Positions 8,315 to 15,161 of a DNA stretch of 24,615 nt are shown here, in pieces (positions within the stretch are counted from its first letter, which is position 1; each line of letters starts with the position of its first letter). Location: contig JBDREX010000056.1 in NCBI GenBank assembly GCA_043819345.1, positions 1 through 24,615 of the forward strand, read 5' to 3'. The notes under the pieces were generated by a model that saw nothing but the letters and a program-made list of their open reading frames with translations, made no database searches and was not told where the DNA came from. The stretch comes from CAYRDK01 sp043819345. GTDB lineage: Bacteria; Omnitrophota; Gorgyraeia; Velamenicoccales; Velamenicoccaceae. The position numbers and the translations under genes are program-made.

Positions 8315-8800
8315 CTAGTAAGAAATCGCCAATCTTTCGTGCTCCGAACGGCATTTCAAAAGAGTCCCGTCTTCTTTATATTTTTTCAGTAAAAAATGCG
8401 TAACGGTTCCCCGCACATGTTCCATCGGAGAGAGTTTCTCCGCCACAAACCTGGCAACAGTTTTCAAATCACTGCCTTCAATAACCAGAAGAAGGTCATA
8501 ACTCCCAGACAAAAGATAACAACTGGAAACTTCCGGAAAACTATAAATACGCTTAGCAACTTGATCAAACCCTAAATCTTTCTGGGGGACCACTTGAACC
8601 TCAATCAAAGCGCCGACTTCCGCATCTTTTTCTGCAAGCATCTCCTTATTGATAATCGCTTTGTAACCTAAAATAACACCGTCTTTTTCATATTCTTTAA
8701 TTTTTTTCTTCACATCAGCAACACTGATTTTTGTCAGCTTTGCAATCTCCTCCGGTGTCGTACGGGCATCTTTGCTTAAAATCTTTAAAATCGCATCCAT
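8315..8800 (-). CDS. Lrp/AsnC family transcriptional regulator
   Basis: A 161-aa two-domain regulator. The N-terminal helix-turn-helix spans about residues 1-50 (DAILKILSKDARTT, then EEIAKLTKISVADVKKKI), and a RAM/AsnC ligand-binding domain follows (ALIEVQV, then YLLSGSYDLLLVIEG). Family members usually bind DNA as dimers or octamers and respond to amino acids. GGAGG lies 7 bases before the ATG. As first gene before the aminotransferase and glnN it probably regulates this group and itself. Its upstream spacer is filled by a palindromic heptamer-repeat element (8822-8922), whose repeated units are a possible binding array; that link is inference. Confidence 0.9.
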   Translation of the reverse strand: MDAILKILSKDARTTPEEIAKLTKISVADVKKKIKEYEKDGVILGYKAIINKEMLAEKDAEVGALIEVQVVPQKDLGFDQVAKRIYSFPEVSSCYLLSGSYDLLLVIEGSDLKTVARFVAEKLSPMEHVRGTVTHFLLKKYKEDGTLLKCRSEHERLAISY

Positions 8801-8821
8801 ATCATTCCTCCCTATTATAAG

Positions 8822-8922
8822 AAAACAGGTATCAGAAAACAGAGAACAGAAAAACCTAAAAAATCAAAACCCGATCAGCAATCTCTCCTGTCCTCTGTCT
8901 TTTGTCCTCTGTCATCTGTTTT
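8822..8922. repeat. Imperfect palindrome with heptameric repeat arms (element B)
   Basis: Two 35-base arms are inverse to each other around a 31-base centre. The right arm, 8888-8922, is five perfect-phase heptamers reading CTGTCCT, CTGTCTT, TTGTCCT, CTGTCAT and CTGTTTT. The left arm, 8822-8856, holds four heptamers of the inverse consensus NNNACAG (starts 8822, 8829, 8836, 8843) and a decayed fifth. The outermost units are an exact inverse match; by hand, about 22 of 35 positions pair. It sits between nadE and the Lrp/AsnC start and shares its design, but not its sequence, with the elements at 1854 and 15081. Confidence 0.75.
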
Positions 8923-8969
8923 ACATTACCACATCGTCAAAACACGGTCAATTGCGAGATTTATAGCTA

Positions 8970-10646
8970 TTATCTATAACCATTTGTTATCGGCATGCGC
9001 CTGTCCTTACCAAAAGCCTTGGGTGTAATTTTGATACCAGCAGGGGCTTGACGGCGCTTATATTCATTATGATCAACCAGGCGAATAACACGCCTGGCCA
9101 GATCTTCATCTATGCCAGAACGGACAATCTCCTGGAGGCTTTTATCCTGCTCAACATAACTCTTAAGGATTTTATCCAAAAGCGGATAAGGCGGCAGCGT
9201 ATCAGAATCTTTCTGACCCGGCCTCAATTCAGCCGTCGGAGCTTTTGAAAAAATACGCTCAGGTATCAAATTTCTTTCGGCCAAATGGTTTCTATAAGCT
9301 GCTAATTCATAAACCAAGCCTTTAAATACATCCTTGAGGACACCAAACCCTCCGGCCATATCGCCATACAATGTACAATACCCACAAGAAACCTCAGACT
9401 TATTGCCTGTATTCAATGCCAAGTACCCAAACTTATTGGATAAGGCCATGATAATATTACCCCGGATACGCGCCTGAAGATTCTCTTCGGTTATATCGGG
9501 TTTTCTATTTTCAAAAATACCTTCCAAAGTCTTTAAATACTGTTCAAAAATATCCTGAATCGCCACTATCTTAAATTGGATACCAAGATTATCGGCCAAT
9601 GAGCGCGCATCCTGGAAAGATTCATCAGATGAATAAACAGAAGGCATAAAAACACCCAAAACATTCTCAGCTCCTATAGCGTCAGAAGCGATAACACTCA
9701 CCAAGGCAGAATCAATGCCTCCGCTCAAACCCAAAACAACTTTTTTAAAACCATTTTTAACAATATAATCTTTTAACCCCAATACAAGCGCCTCATAAAT
9801 TTCCTGAGTTTCATTCTCGAATGAAAAAATCTCTCTTTTTTCCAGAAGAGGTTTTTCCTTTTTCATGCTTTTAAAGCAAACAGGAACTTTTTTTGAAGTT
9901 ACATCCAGATCAAGGTCCAAAATCATCAACTCCTCCACAAAACCCTTAGCCCTGGCAACGAGACGGCCACGAGGATCAATGACCATACTTTGTCCGTCAA
10001 AAATAAGCTCATCCTGCCCGCCAACCAAATTCACATAAACAATAAACGCATTAGCATTTTTTGCTTGTGTTTTTAGTATCCGCTGACGCAAAGCCACTTT
10101 TCCACAATGATATGGAGAAGCGTTAATGTTGACAATCAATCTTGCGCCTTCTAAAGTTTTTTCCGCTTTTTGATGCCACATATCTTCACAAATATTAACG
10201 CCAAAGACCGTGCTCTCTATACCGAAAAGCTGATTTTTTTGCCCGCAAGCAAAATAACGCTTCTCATCAAAAACACCATAGTTGGGCAGGCAATGCTTGT
10301 GATAAACCGCGCGCATTTTACCGCGGTACATAACAGAAGCCGCGTTATAAAGCACATCATTTTTTCTATCTACAAAACCAACAAGAGCAACAACATCATC
10401 CACGCGGCCAACCACCGATTTCAGCGCGGATAAATTATCGTCCACAAATTTTTTCTTCATCAACAGGTCTTCAGGTGGATATCCCGTCAAAGCAAGCTCT
10501 CCAAAAGCGACAATATCAGCGCCCTTTTGGCCCGCTTTCTGAATAAAAGAAGAGATCTTGCTCTTATTCGCCTCAAGGTCGCCTACAACCGGATTAATCT
10601 GAGCTAATGCCACCCTGATTCTCTGCTTGCGTTTTTTTGTCATCAT
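8970..10646 (-). CDS. nadE: Glutamine-dependent NAD+ synthetase
   Basis: Final step of NAD biosynthesis: amidation of nicotinic acid adenine dinucleotide with ATP, using ammonia from glutamine. The N-terminal nitrilase-type glutaminase has the triad Glu50 (FGELALTGYPPEDLL), Lys117 (YHKHCLPNYGVFDE) and Cys153 (NICEDMW). The C-terminal synthetase has the ATP-pyrophosphatase loop LGLSGGIDSALV and the NTGNKSE and LRPGQKDSDTLPPY segments. The 558-aa two-domain length is normal for this form. Its start overlaps the stop of the GAF-ANTAR gene in an ATGA, indicating coupling. It is the last gene of the packed group that begins with mnmG. Confidence 0.96.
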   Translation of the reverse strand: MMTKKRKQRIRVALAQINPVVGDLEANKSKISSFIQKAGQKGADIVAFGELALTGYPPEDLLMKKKFVDDNLSALKSVVGRVDDVVALVGFVDRKNDVLYNAASVMYRGKMRAVYHKHCLPNYGVFDEKRYFACGQKNQLFGIESTVFGVNICEDMWHQKAEKTLEGARLIVNINASPYHCGKVALRQRILKTQAKNANAFIVYVNLVGGQDELIFDGQSMVIDPRGRLVARAKGFVEELMILDLDLDVTSKKVPVCFKSMKKEKPLLEKREIFSFENETQEIYEALVLGLKDYIVKNGFKKVVLGLSGGIDSALVSVIASDAIGAENVLGVFMPSVYSSDESFQDARSLADNLGIQFKIVAIQDIFEQYLKTLEGIFENRKPDITEENLQARIRGNIIMALSNKFGYLALNTGNKSEVSCGYCTLYGDMAGGFGVLKDVFKGLVYELAAYRNHLAERNLIPERIFSKAPTAELRPGQKDSDTLPPYPLLDKILKSYVEQDKSLQEIVRSGIDEDLARRVIRLVDHNEYKRRQAPAGIKITPKAFGKDRRMPITNGYR

Positions 10647-11347
10647 ACACCCGCTTCGCCATTTTTCATTTTATGGCTTAAAATAACCGCTTCCGCTACC
10701 TCTCGCATTGTTTTACGATTATCCATACTCGCCCTCTGCAAAAGCCGGTAAACAGCTTCTTCGTCAATATTGCGTTCTTTCATTAAAATCCCTTTGGCTC
10801 TTTCAATCAACTTTCTCGACTCCAGCTCTTCCTGCAGAATCTTCGTTTTAACCATTAATTCTGTGTTTTGAATAACAAGAGCAGCTTGATTAGCCACAGA
10901 AGTCAAAACACAAATTTCGTTTTCCGTAAATTTATGAGGTTTAGACGTATAAAGATTAATAACACCTATAACTCTATTTTTTACATTCAGGGGGACACAC
11001 AAAAAAGAAACGATACCCTCTTTTTTGGCAATATCTTTATACTTATAATCCTTTTCTTTGTTCACATCGTAGACACAAACCGGTTTATTCTCTAAAGCAA
11101 CTTTTCCGCTAATGCCATCACCTAACTTAATAGGCTTTTTTTGCAAATAAGCTTTTGATATAGATTGAGTGGCACGGATAACCAGCTCATCTTTATCATT
11201 TAAAAGCATTAAAGAACAAAGTTTAGAACCCAGTGCCTGAGCCGTTACAGTAACAATGAGCTTCAGAATGTCTTCTAGGTATAAATCAGAGGTAATCGCC
11301 CTGCTGATACTTGACAACGCCTTAATATGGGCAAAATCTTTGGTCAT
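10643..11347 (-). CDS. GAF-ANTAR domain regulator (putative RNA-binding antiterminator)
   Basis: 234 aa with a GAF sensor domain at about residues 10-160, a short helical linker and a C-terminal ANTAR domain at about 170-226. ANTAR hallmarks are clear: the Ala184-KGILM run, then EEAVYRLLQRASMDNR and EVAEAVI. Known ANTAR proteins bind paired hairpins in transcripts and prevent termination, often controlling nitrogen or amide metabolism. The GAF ligand is unknown here. Both ends overlap neighbours by 4 bases (ATGA), tying it to the QueG-like gene and nadE. A type III glutamine synthetase lies about 3.5 kb downstream and is a speculative target. I found no convincing twin-hairpin ANTAR target in this window. 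Confidence 0.9.
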   Translation of the reverse strand: MTKDFAHIKALSSISRAITSDLYLEDILKLIVTVTAQALGSKLCSLMLLNDKDELVIRATQSISKAYLQKKPIKLGDGISGKVALENKPVCVYDVNKEKDYKYKDIAKKEGIVSFLCVPLNVKNRVIGVINLYTSKPHKFTENEICVLTSVANQAALVIQNTELMVKTKILQEELESRKLIERAKGILMKERNIDEEAVYRLLQRASMDNRKTMREVAEAVILSHKMKNGEAGV

Positions 11348-12045
11348 GATTTATTTATATTTTTCGTAATTTTTGCCGAGCATGCTTTAACACAAATGCC
11401 ACATATATACTGGCCCACAACATTACGTCGCTGATAATCTTTTAATTGTTCATAACAAACTAAATGGCGAAAATCCCGCTGATCCTTTCTGATGGCACCC
11501 GTTGGACAAGCCTTCAGGCAAGCAAAACAACTGCCACAGCCATCAGAAACAGGTTTATTCACCTTTAATGGCATATCTGTTAAAATTGTTACTATTCTAA
11601 ACTGTGAGCCAAAGTCGCGTGTAACAAGGAGGTTGTTTCGACCTATCCATCCTAGCCCTGCCAAAACACCAAGATTTTTATGTGAAACATGCGCGTTCTG
11701 TTTTTGCCAATCCACAATTTGAGAAGCAGCAATCGGCATACTTAAAAAACCCTGGCCTTGGATCCAACCCGAAACACAAAAGGCAAGCTGGTCCAAAAAC
11801 ATATTCGCCATACGATAATGATGATAGTAAAGCTTTGTTGGTTCTTTTTGAATATCCGATAAAACAAGGGCAGAAAGACCTACCCCCAAGCAAACGGCTC
11901 GATTAACTTTTTTCCGTGTTTCATCTGAAAGATTGAAAGCCGCTTTAATAGAAGGATCCGAAATATCTGCCACACCAAATAATGCGGCACCTTTGGTTTT
12001 GCTGATCTTTTTTAAACGGCAATAATTGAAAAAACTTGCAAACAT
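11344..12045 (-). CDS. QueG-like double [4Fe-4S] cluster protein
   Basis: 233 aa, related to epoxyqueuosine reductase. The segment GLGWIGRNNLLVTRDFGS (about 130-147), with ILTDMPL after it, is typical of QueG relatives. Eight cysteines suitable for two [4Fe-4S] clusters are present: Cys170, 173, 176 and 180 (CxxCxxCxxxCP), then Cys197, and Cys215, 218 and 222. It is much shorter than true QueG (roughly 350-380 aa), so a paralogue with another redox role is more likely than queuosine synthesis. I start at the ATG at 12045, 7 bases after the pseudopilin stop; earlier in-frame starts would overlap the pilin and add non-conserved residues. It overlaps the GAF-ANTAR gene by 4 bases. Confidence 0.8.
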   Translation of the reverse strand: MFASFFNYCRLKKISKTKGAALFGVADISDPSIKAAFNLSDETRKKVNRAVCLGVGLSALVLSDIQKEPTKLYYHHYRMANMFLDQLAFCVSGWIQGQGFLSMPIAASQIVDWQKQNAHVSHKNLGVLAGLGWIGRNNLLVTRDFGSQFRIVTILTDMPLKVNKPVSDGCGSCFACLKACPTGAIRKDQRDFRHLVCYEQLKDYQRRNVVGQYICGICVKACSAKITKNINKS

Positions 12046-12052
12046 AAAAAAA

Positions 12053-12505
12053 TTATATAGGCGTACTCGCGATAGTCGCATTTCCCGAAGGAGAAACGCG
12101 AACAACGCCGCTAGTATCAACATAAAAACTGCGCGTACCTGTCACATTATACAAAGTCGGCCAGGCTGTCACATTAAAATAACCTACTCCGCTGGTCAAA
12201 ACAAAATTATACCCCTGCTTAACTCCTGTACCTAAAACCCCATCAATATAAGGAGGGTTACTGCTGGACAAGATGCTTAAATTTGGCGGATAATTCGAAT
12301 TGCCTGCCCGGTAAGAAACCGCACCGGACGCAATCGTTTTCATAGCAGCGATCGCTGCCGCCTCATTAGCGCTCAGGCGCGAGCGAAGAATACCGGGAAT
12401 AGCAAAAGCCGTTAAAAGGACAATAATCGCAACAACAATCATGATTTCAACAAGCGTAAAGCCTCTTTTCAGGAAACCTGACGGCTTATTTTTTTCACTA
12501 TTCAC
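12053..12505 (-). CDS. Type IV pilin-like prepilin (pseudopilin)
   Basis: 150 aa with a class III (prepilin) leader of 15 residues. It ends in RG, followed by FTLVEIMIVVAIIVLLTAFA, with the mature fifth-position glutamate at residue 20. The N-terminal helix continues into NEAAAIAAMKTI, a stretch I associate with short pseudopilins of Omnitrophota-like genomes. The globular part is small, rich in Gly, Ser, Asn and Tyr, and ends in a beta-rich region (RSFYVDTSGVVRVSPSG). It would be cleaved by a prepilin peptidase and assembled in a type IV pilus or type II secretion-like filament. The start is GTG with GAGGGG about 7 bases upstream. Oddly, it sits in a group with housekeeping and regulatory genes and no other pilus genes. 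Confidence 0.88.
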   Translation of the reverse strand: MNSEKNKPSGFLKRGFTLVEIMIVVAIIVLLTAFAIPGILRSRLSANEAAAIAAMKTIASGAVSYRAGNSNYPPNLSILSSSNPPYIDGVLGTGVKQGYNFVLTSGVGYFNVTAWPTLYNVTGTRSFYVDTSGVVRVSPSGNATIASTPI

Positions 12506-12525
12506 AAAATTGCCCCTCTTTCCTT

Positions 12526-13182
12526 TTACGAAACCCTTTCACTCTTCCTGCGAATGTATATATTAAACCATAACAGAAATAAAAACACCACAAAAACAAC
12601 AACCGCAACAATATGCCCCGGAAGAAGGCCTTCTTTATCAACAAAAAGAATCTTCCAGAGGTAAAAAAAGACAATCAACAATAAAAAACCATATATTCTA
12701 ATAAATTCACCATTTTTAAAAGACTGCTGCAGGCTAAAAGACTTCCTCTCGGCATGCCGCCAGGGCCTCAAAGATGGAAAAAACATGGGGACCTTTGCCA
12801 TATACGTTTCATAGGGCGCTCCAAATTTTTTTACCAATCCATCTTGCTCTTCCTTGATAGTCCCGATATAAAGGATTGTAAAAGCAATAAAATAATACAT
12901 TGAGAGCCAAAAATTATTCGCGATAACAATGATACCAAACCCTAAAATAAAATTACCCAGATATAATGGATTTCGCATATAGGCGTAAGGCCCACATACC
13001 GCCAAAGACCTGGATTTACTAATATACCCGCTGGCCCAAAACCGCACGACAAGCCCCAGCAACATTAAAAAACTGCCGGCAAAAAATGAAAAATCCGTCA
13101 TGTGTGCCACAAAAGGATAGACAAAAAACATGGGATAAGCCAACCATAACCTCAATTTCTTAAACTTCACTTTTTTGCTCAT
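12526..13182 (-). CDS. Membrane methyltransferase of the ICMT/PEMT-like family
   Basis: 218-aa integral membrane protein with about six hydrophobic segments. The characteristic region is at about residues 65-145: YAYMRNPLYLGNFILGFG, then the helical stretch ending KEEQDGLVKKFGAPYETYM. These match the SAM-binding part of isoprenylcysteine carboxyl methyltransferase and phospholipid N-methyltransferase relatives. Two further membrane helices at the C-terminus (about 155-175 and 185-210) extend beyond the core. The substrate (lipid, isoprenoid or thiol) cannot be inferred. It overlaps the 3' end of mnmG by 23 bases and is followed after 20 bases by the pseudopilin gene. Confidence 0.82.
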   Translation of the reverse strand: MSKKVKFKKLRLWLAYPMFFVYPFVAHMTDFSFFAGSFLMLLGLVVRFWASGYISKSRSLAVCGPYAYMRNPLYLGNFILGFGIIVIANNFWLSMYYFIAFTILYIGTIKEEQDGLVKKFGAPYETYMAKVPMFFPSLRPWRHAERKSFSLQQSFKNGEFIRIYGFLLLIVFFYLWKILFVDKEGLLPGHIVAVVVFVVFLFLLWFNIYIRRKSERVS

Positions 13183-15058
13183 TTTTTTCCTTTTCTTTTT
13201 GAAGCTTATTAATATAAACCATCAGAAGCGAAATAGCCGCCGGTGTTACACCGGAAATTCTACACGCCTGCCCTAAAGAAACAGGCTTAAATTTTCCCAA
13301 CTTCTCAACAATTTCGCTGGAAAGCCCTTTAACATCACAAAATTTAAGTTCCGGCGGTATGTGAATCCGCTCCACCTTGCTAAAGCGGGTAATTTCTTCT
13401 TGCTGGCGCCGGATAAAGCCCGCGTACTTTACTTCTATCTCAATCTGATGGATAACATCTGTTGTGAGAAAATCAAGATTTTGGCGCAAATGATCAAAAT
13501 CATATAAATCACAAAAACGAACCTGAGGCCGTTTAAGCAGCTCTTCCAAAGAAACAGTCCTATCCACTTCCGCGCTGTTAAGGCTCTTGAGTTTTTCGTT
13601 CACTTCACAAGGCTTAAGCCGTGTCTTCTTAAGATATTCCAGGCCTAAAACAATATGGCTTTTCTTCTTAGACAAAATATCATAATCATCGCCTGTTAAA
13701 AGGCCAAACTCAACCCCAAAAGAACGCAGCCTTAAATCAGCGTTATCCTCTCTAAGTACCAAACGGTATTCCACGCGGGATGTGAACATGCGATAAGGCT
13801 CACTGGTCCCTTTTGTTGTCAAATCGTCAATCAGAACACCGATATAAGCTTGGTGCCGCCCTAAAACAAAAGGCTTTTTTTGTTTAACTTTTAACGCGGC
13901 ATTAATACCTGCCATCAGGCCTAAAGCAGCCGCTTCTTCATAACCGGTTGTACCATTAACCTGCCCTGCCAGAAAAAGATTCGCACACAACTTTGTTTCC
14001 AGCGTTGGATAAAGCTGTGTCGGCTCAACATAATCATATTCAATACCATAACCGGGCCTGATGATACGCGCGTTTTCAAGCCCCTTAATAGAGCGGACCA
14101 TCTTTAACTGAACGTCCAAAGGAAGGCTGGTAGATATCCCATTAGGATAAACAGCATGGGTTTGGAGCCCTTGAGGCTCTAAGAAAACCTGATGCCTGTT
14201 ACGTTCAGAAAACCTGACAATTTTATCTTCAATAGACGGGCAATAACGCACACCCGTTGACTTAATCTTACCCGTATACAAAGGTGATTGATCTAATGAA
14301 GCGCGAATAATATCATGCGTCTTCTCGTTCGTATATGTAATATGGCATGGCACCTGTGGCAATGTAATATTCTGTGTTGAAAACGAAAAAGGAACTGGCG
14401 GGCAATCACCGGGCTGCGGAACCAAAGAATCATAAGCAATAGTGCGGGCATCTAAACGAGGCGGCGTACCCGTTTTAAAACGTCCTAAAGTTAAACCTAA
14501 ATCTCTCAAAGAATCAGAAAGGCCCCCGGACTCTTTCTCGCCGAGCCTACCGCCTGAAAAATGCTTCATTCCAATGTGCATCAACCCTTTTAAAAATGTT
14601 CCCGCTGTTATTACAACTGTCGTAGCAAAAAAACACTCACCTGAAATCGTACGCACTCCTGTAACAACCGCCCGATCGGTCAAAACATCAACCACTTCGG
14701 CCTGGCGCACTTCTAAATTTGGTGTATTTTCAACAACGGACCTCATAAATGCAGCATATCGCGACATATCCTGCTGCGCACGGGACGACCTGACCGCGGG
14801 CCCCTTAGACGAATTTAATATACGGAACTGAATCCCGCAAGCATCAGCCGCTTTGGCCATAACTGCGCCCATCGCGTCCATCTCTTTAACAAGCTGCCCC
14901 TTACCAATACCTCCAATAGCCGGATTACACGACATAGCACCTATTGTATCAAGGCTCATCGTCAACATAATGACCCTGCAACCCATACGAGCTGCACTAG
15001 AAGCCGCCTCAATGCCAGCATGTCCTCCCCCCACAACTATACAATCATATTTTTTCAT
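13160..15058 (-). CDS. mnmG: tRNA uridine-5-carboxymethylaminomethyl(34) synthesis enzyme MnmG
   Basis: FAD-dependent partner of MnmE in forming cmnm5U34 in tRNAs. The Rossmann FAD motif VVGGGHAGIEAA begins at about residue 7. It is followed by family segments MSCNPAIGGIGKGQLVKE, LNSSKGPAVRSSRAQQD, FKTGTPPR, GYEEAAALGLMAGINAAL and TKGTSEPYRMFTSRVEYRL, with the C-terminal MnmE-binding region ending CRISGVTPAAISLLMVY. Length of 632 aa is normal. I use the ATG at 15058 (MKKYDCIVVGG) instead of the in-frame GTG at 15067. It is the first gene of the packed group ending with nadE. The spacer upstream is the palindromic element at 15081-15160. Confidence 0.97.
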   Translation of the reverse strand: MKKYDCIVVGGGHAGIEAASSAARMGCRVIMLTMSLDTIGAMSCNPAIGGIGKGQLVKEMDAMGAVMAKAADACGIQFRILNSSKGPAVRSSRAQQDMSRYAAFMRSVVENTPNLEVRQAEVVDVLTDRAVVTGVRTISGECFFATTVVITAGTFLKGLMHIGMKHFSGGRLGEKESGGLSDSLRDLGLTLGRFKTGTPPRLDARTIAYDSLVPQPGDCPPVPFSFSTQNITLPQVPCHITYTNEKTHDIIRASLDQSPLYTGKIKSTGVRYCPSIEDKIVRFSERNRHQVFLEPQGLQTHAVYPNGISTSLPLDVQLKMVRSIKGLENARIIRPGYGIEYDYVEPTQLYPTLETKLCANLFLAGQVNGTTGYEEAAALGLMAGINAALKVKQKKPFVLGRHQAYIGVLIDDLTTKGTSEPYRMFTSRVEYRLVLREDNADLRLRSFGVEFGLLTGDDYDILSKKKSHIVLGLEYLKKTRLKPCEVNEKLKSLNSAEVDRTVSLEELLKRPQVRFCDLYDFDHLRQNLDFLTTDVIHQIEIEVKYAGFIRRQQEEITRFSKVERIHIPPELKFCDVKGLSSEIVEKLGKFKPVSLGQACRISGVTPAAISLLMVYINKLQKEKEKNEQKSEV

Positions 15059-15080
15059 TTTATTCACTTTTAATCAAGTT

Positions 15081-15160
15081 GGCGTGTAGGCAGTTTGCGC
15101 GTTTATGATTTTATGAGTTTAACTCATCAACCCACCCACTCGCAAACCCGCACACTCGCC
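15081..15160. repeat. Imperfect palindrome with octameric repeat arms (element C)
   Basis: An 80-base imperfect palindrome without a loop. The arms 15081-15119 and 15121-15160 meet at a perfect ATGAGTT-T-AACTCAT centre (15113-15127). The right arm, read inverse from its outer end, is five octamers resembling NGCGAGTG/TGCGGGTT; for example GGCGAGTG and TGCGAGTG recur two units apart. The left arm keeps the outer GGCG and inner TTTGCG and GAGTT but is more AT-rich and one base shorter. It lies one base from the apgM stop codon and reaches almost to the mnmG start. It is built like the elements at 1854 and 8822, with a different unit. Confidence 0.7.
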
Positions 15161-15161
15161 A

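Noticed and set aside
8814..8819. TATAAT on the minus strand just upstream of the Lrp/AsnC gene
   Set aside because: It directly abuts the ribosome binding site, so transcription from it would start inside or past that site; no -35 fits.
8822..8922. CRISPR array
   Set aside because: The repeats are 7 bases, degenerate and contiguous, with no spacers and no cas genes nearby.
12046..12123. Longer start for the QueG-like protein
   Set aside because: It would overlap the pseudopilin gene by about 70 bases and add residues without family similarity.
14442..14831. 129-codon plus-strand frame
   Set aside because: It is entirely antisense to conserved parts of mnmG; its openness follows from the mnmG codon pattern.
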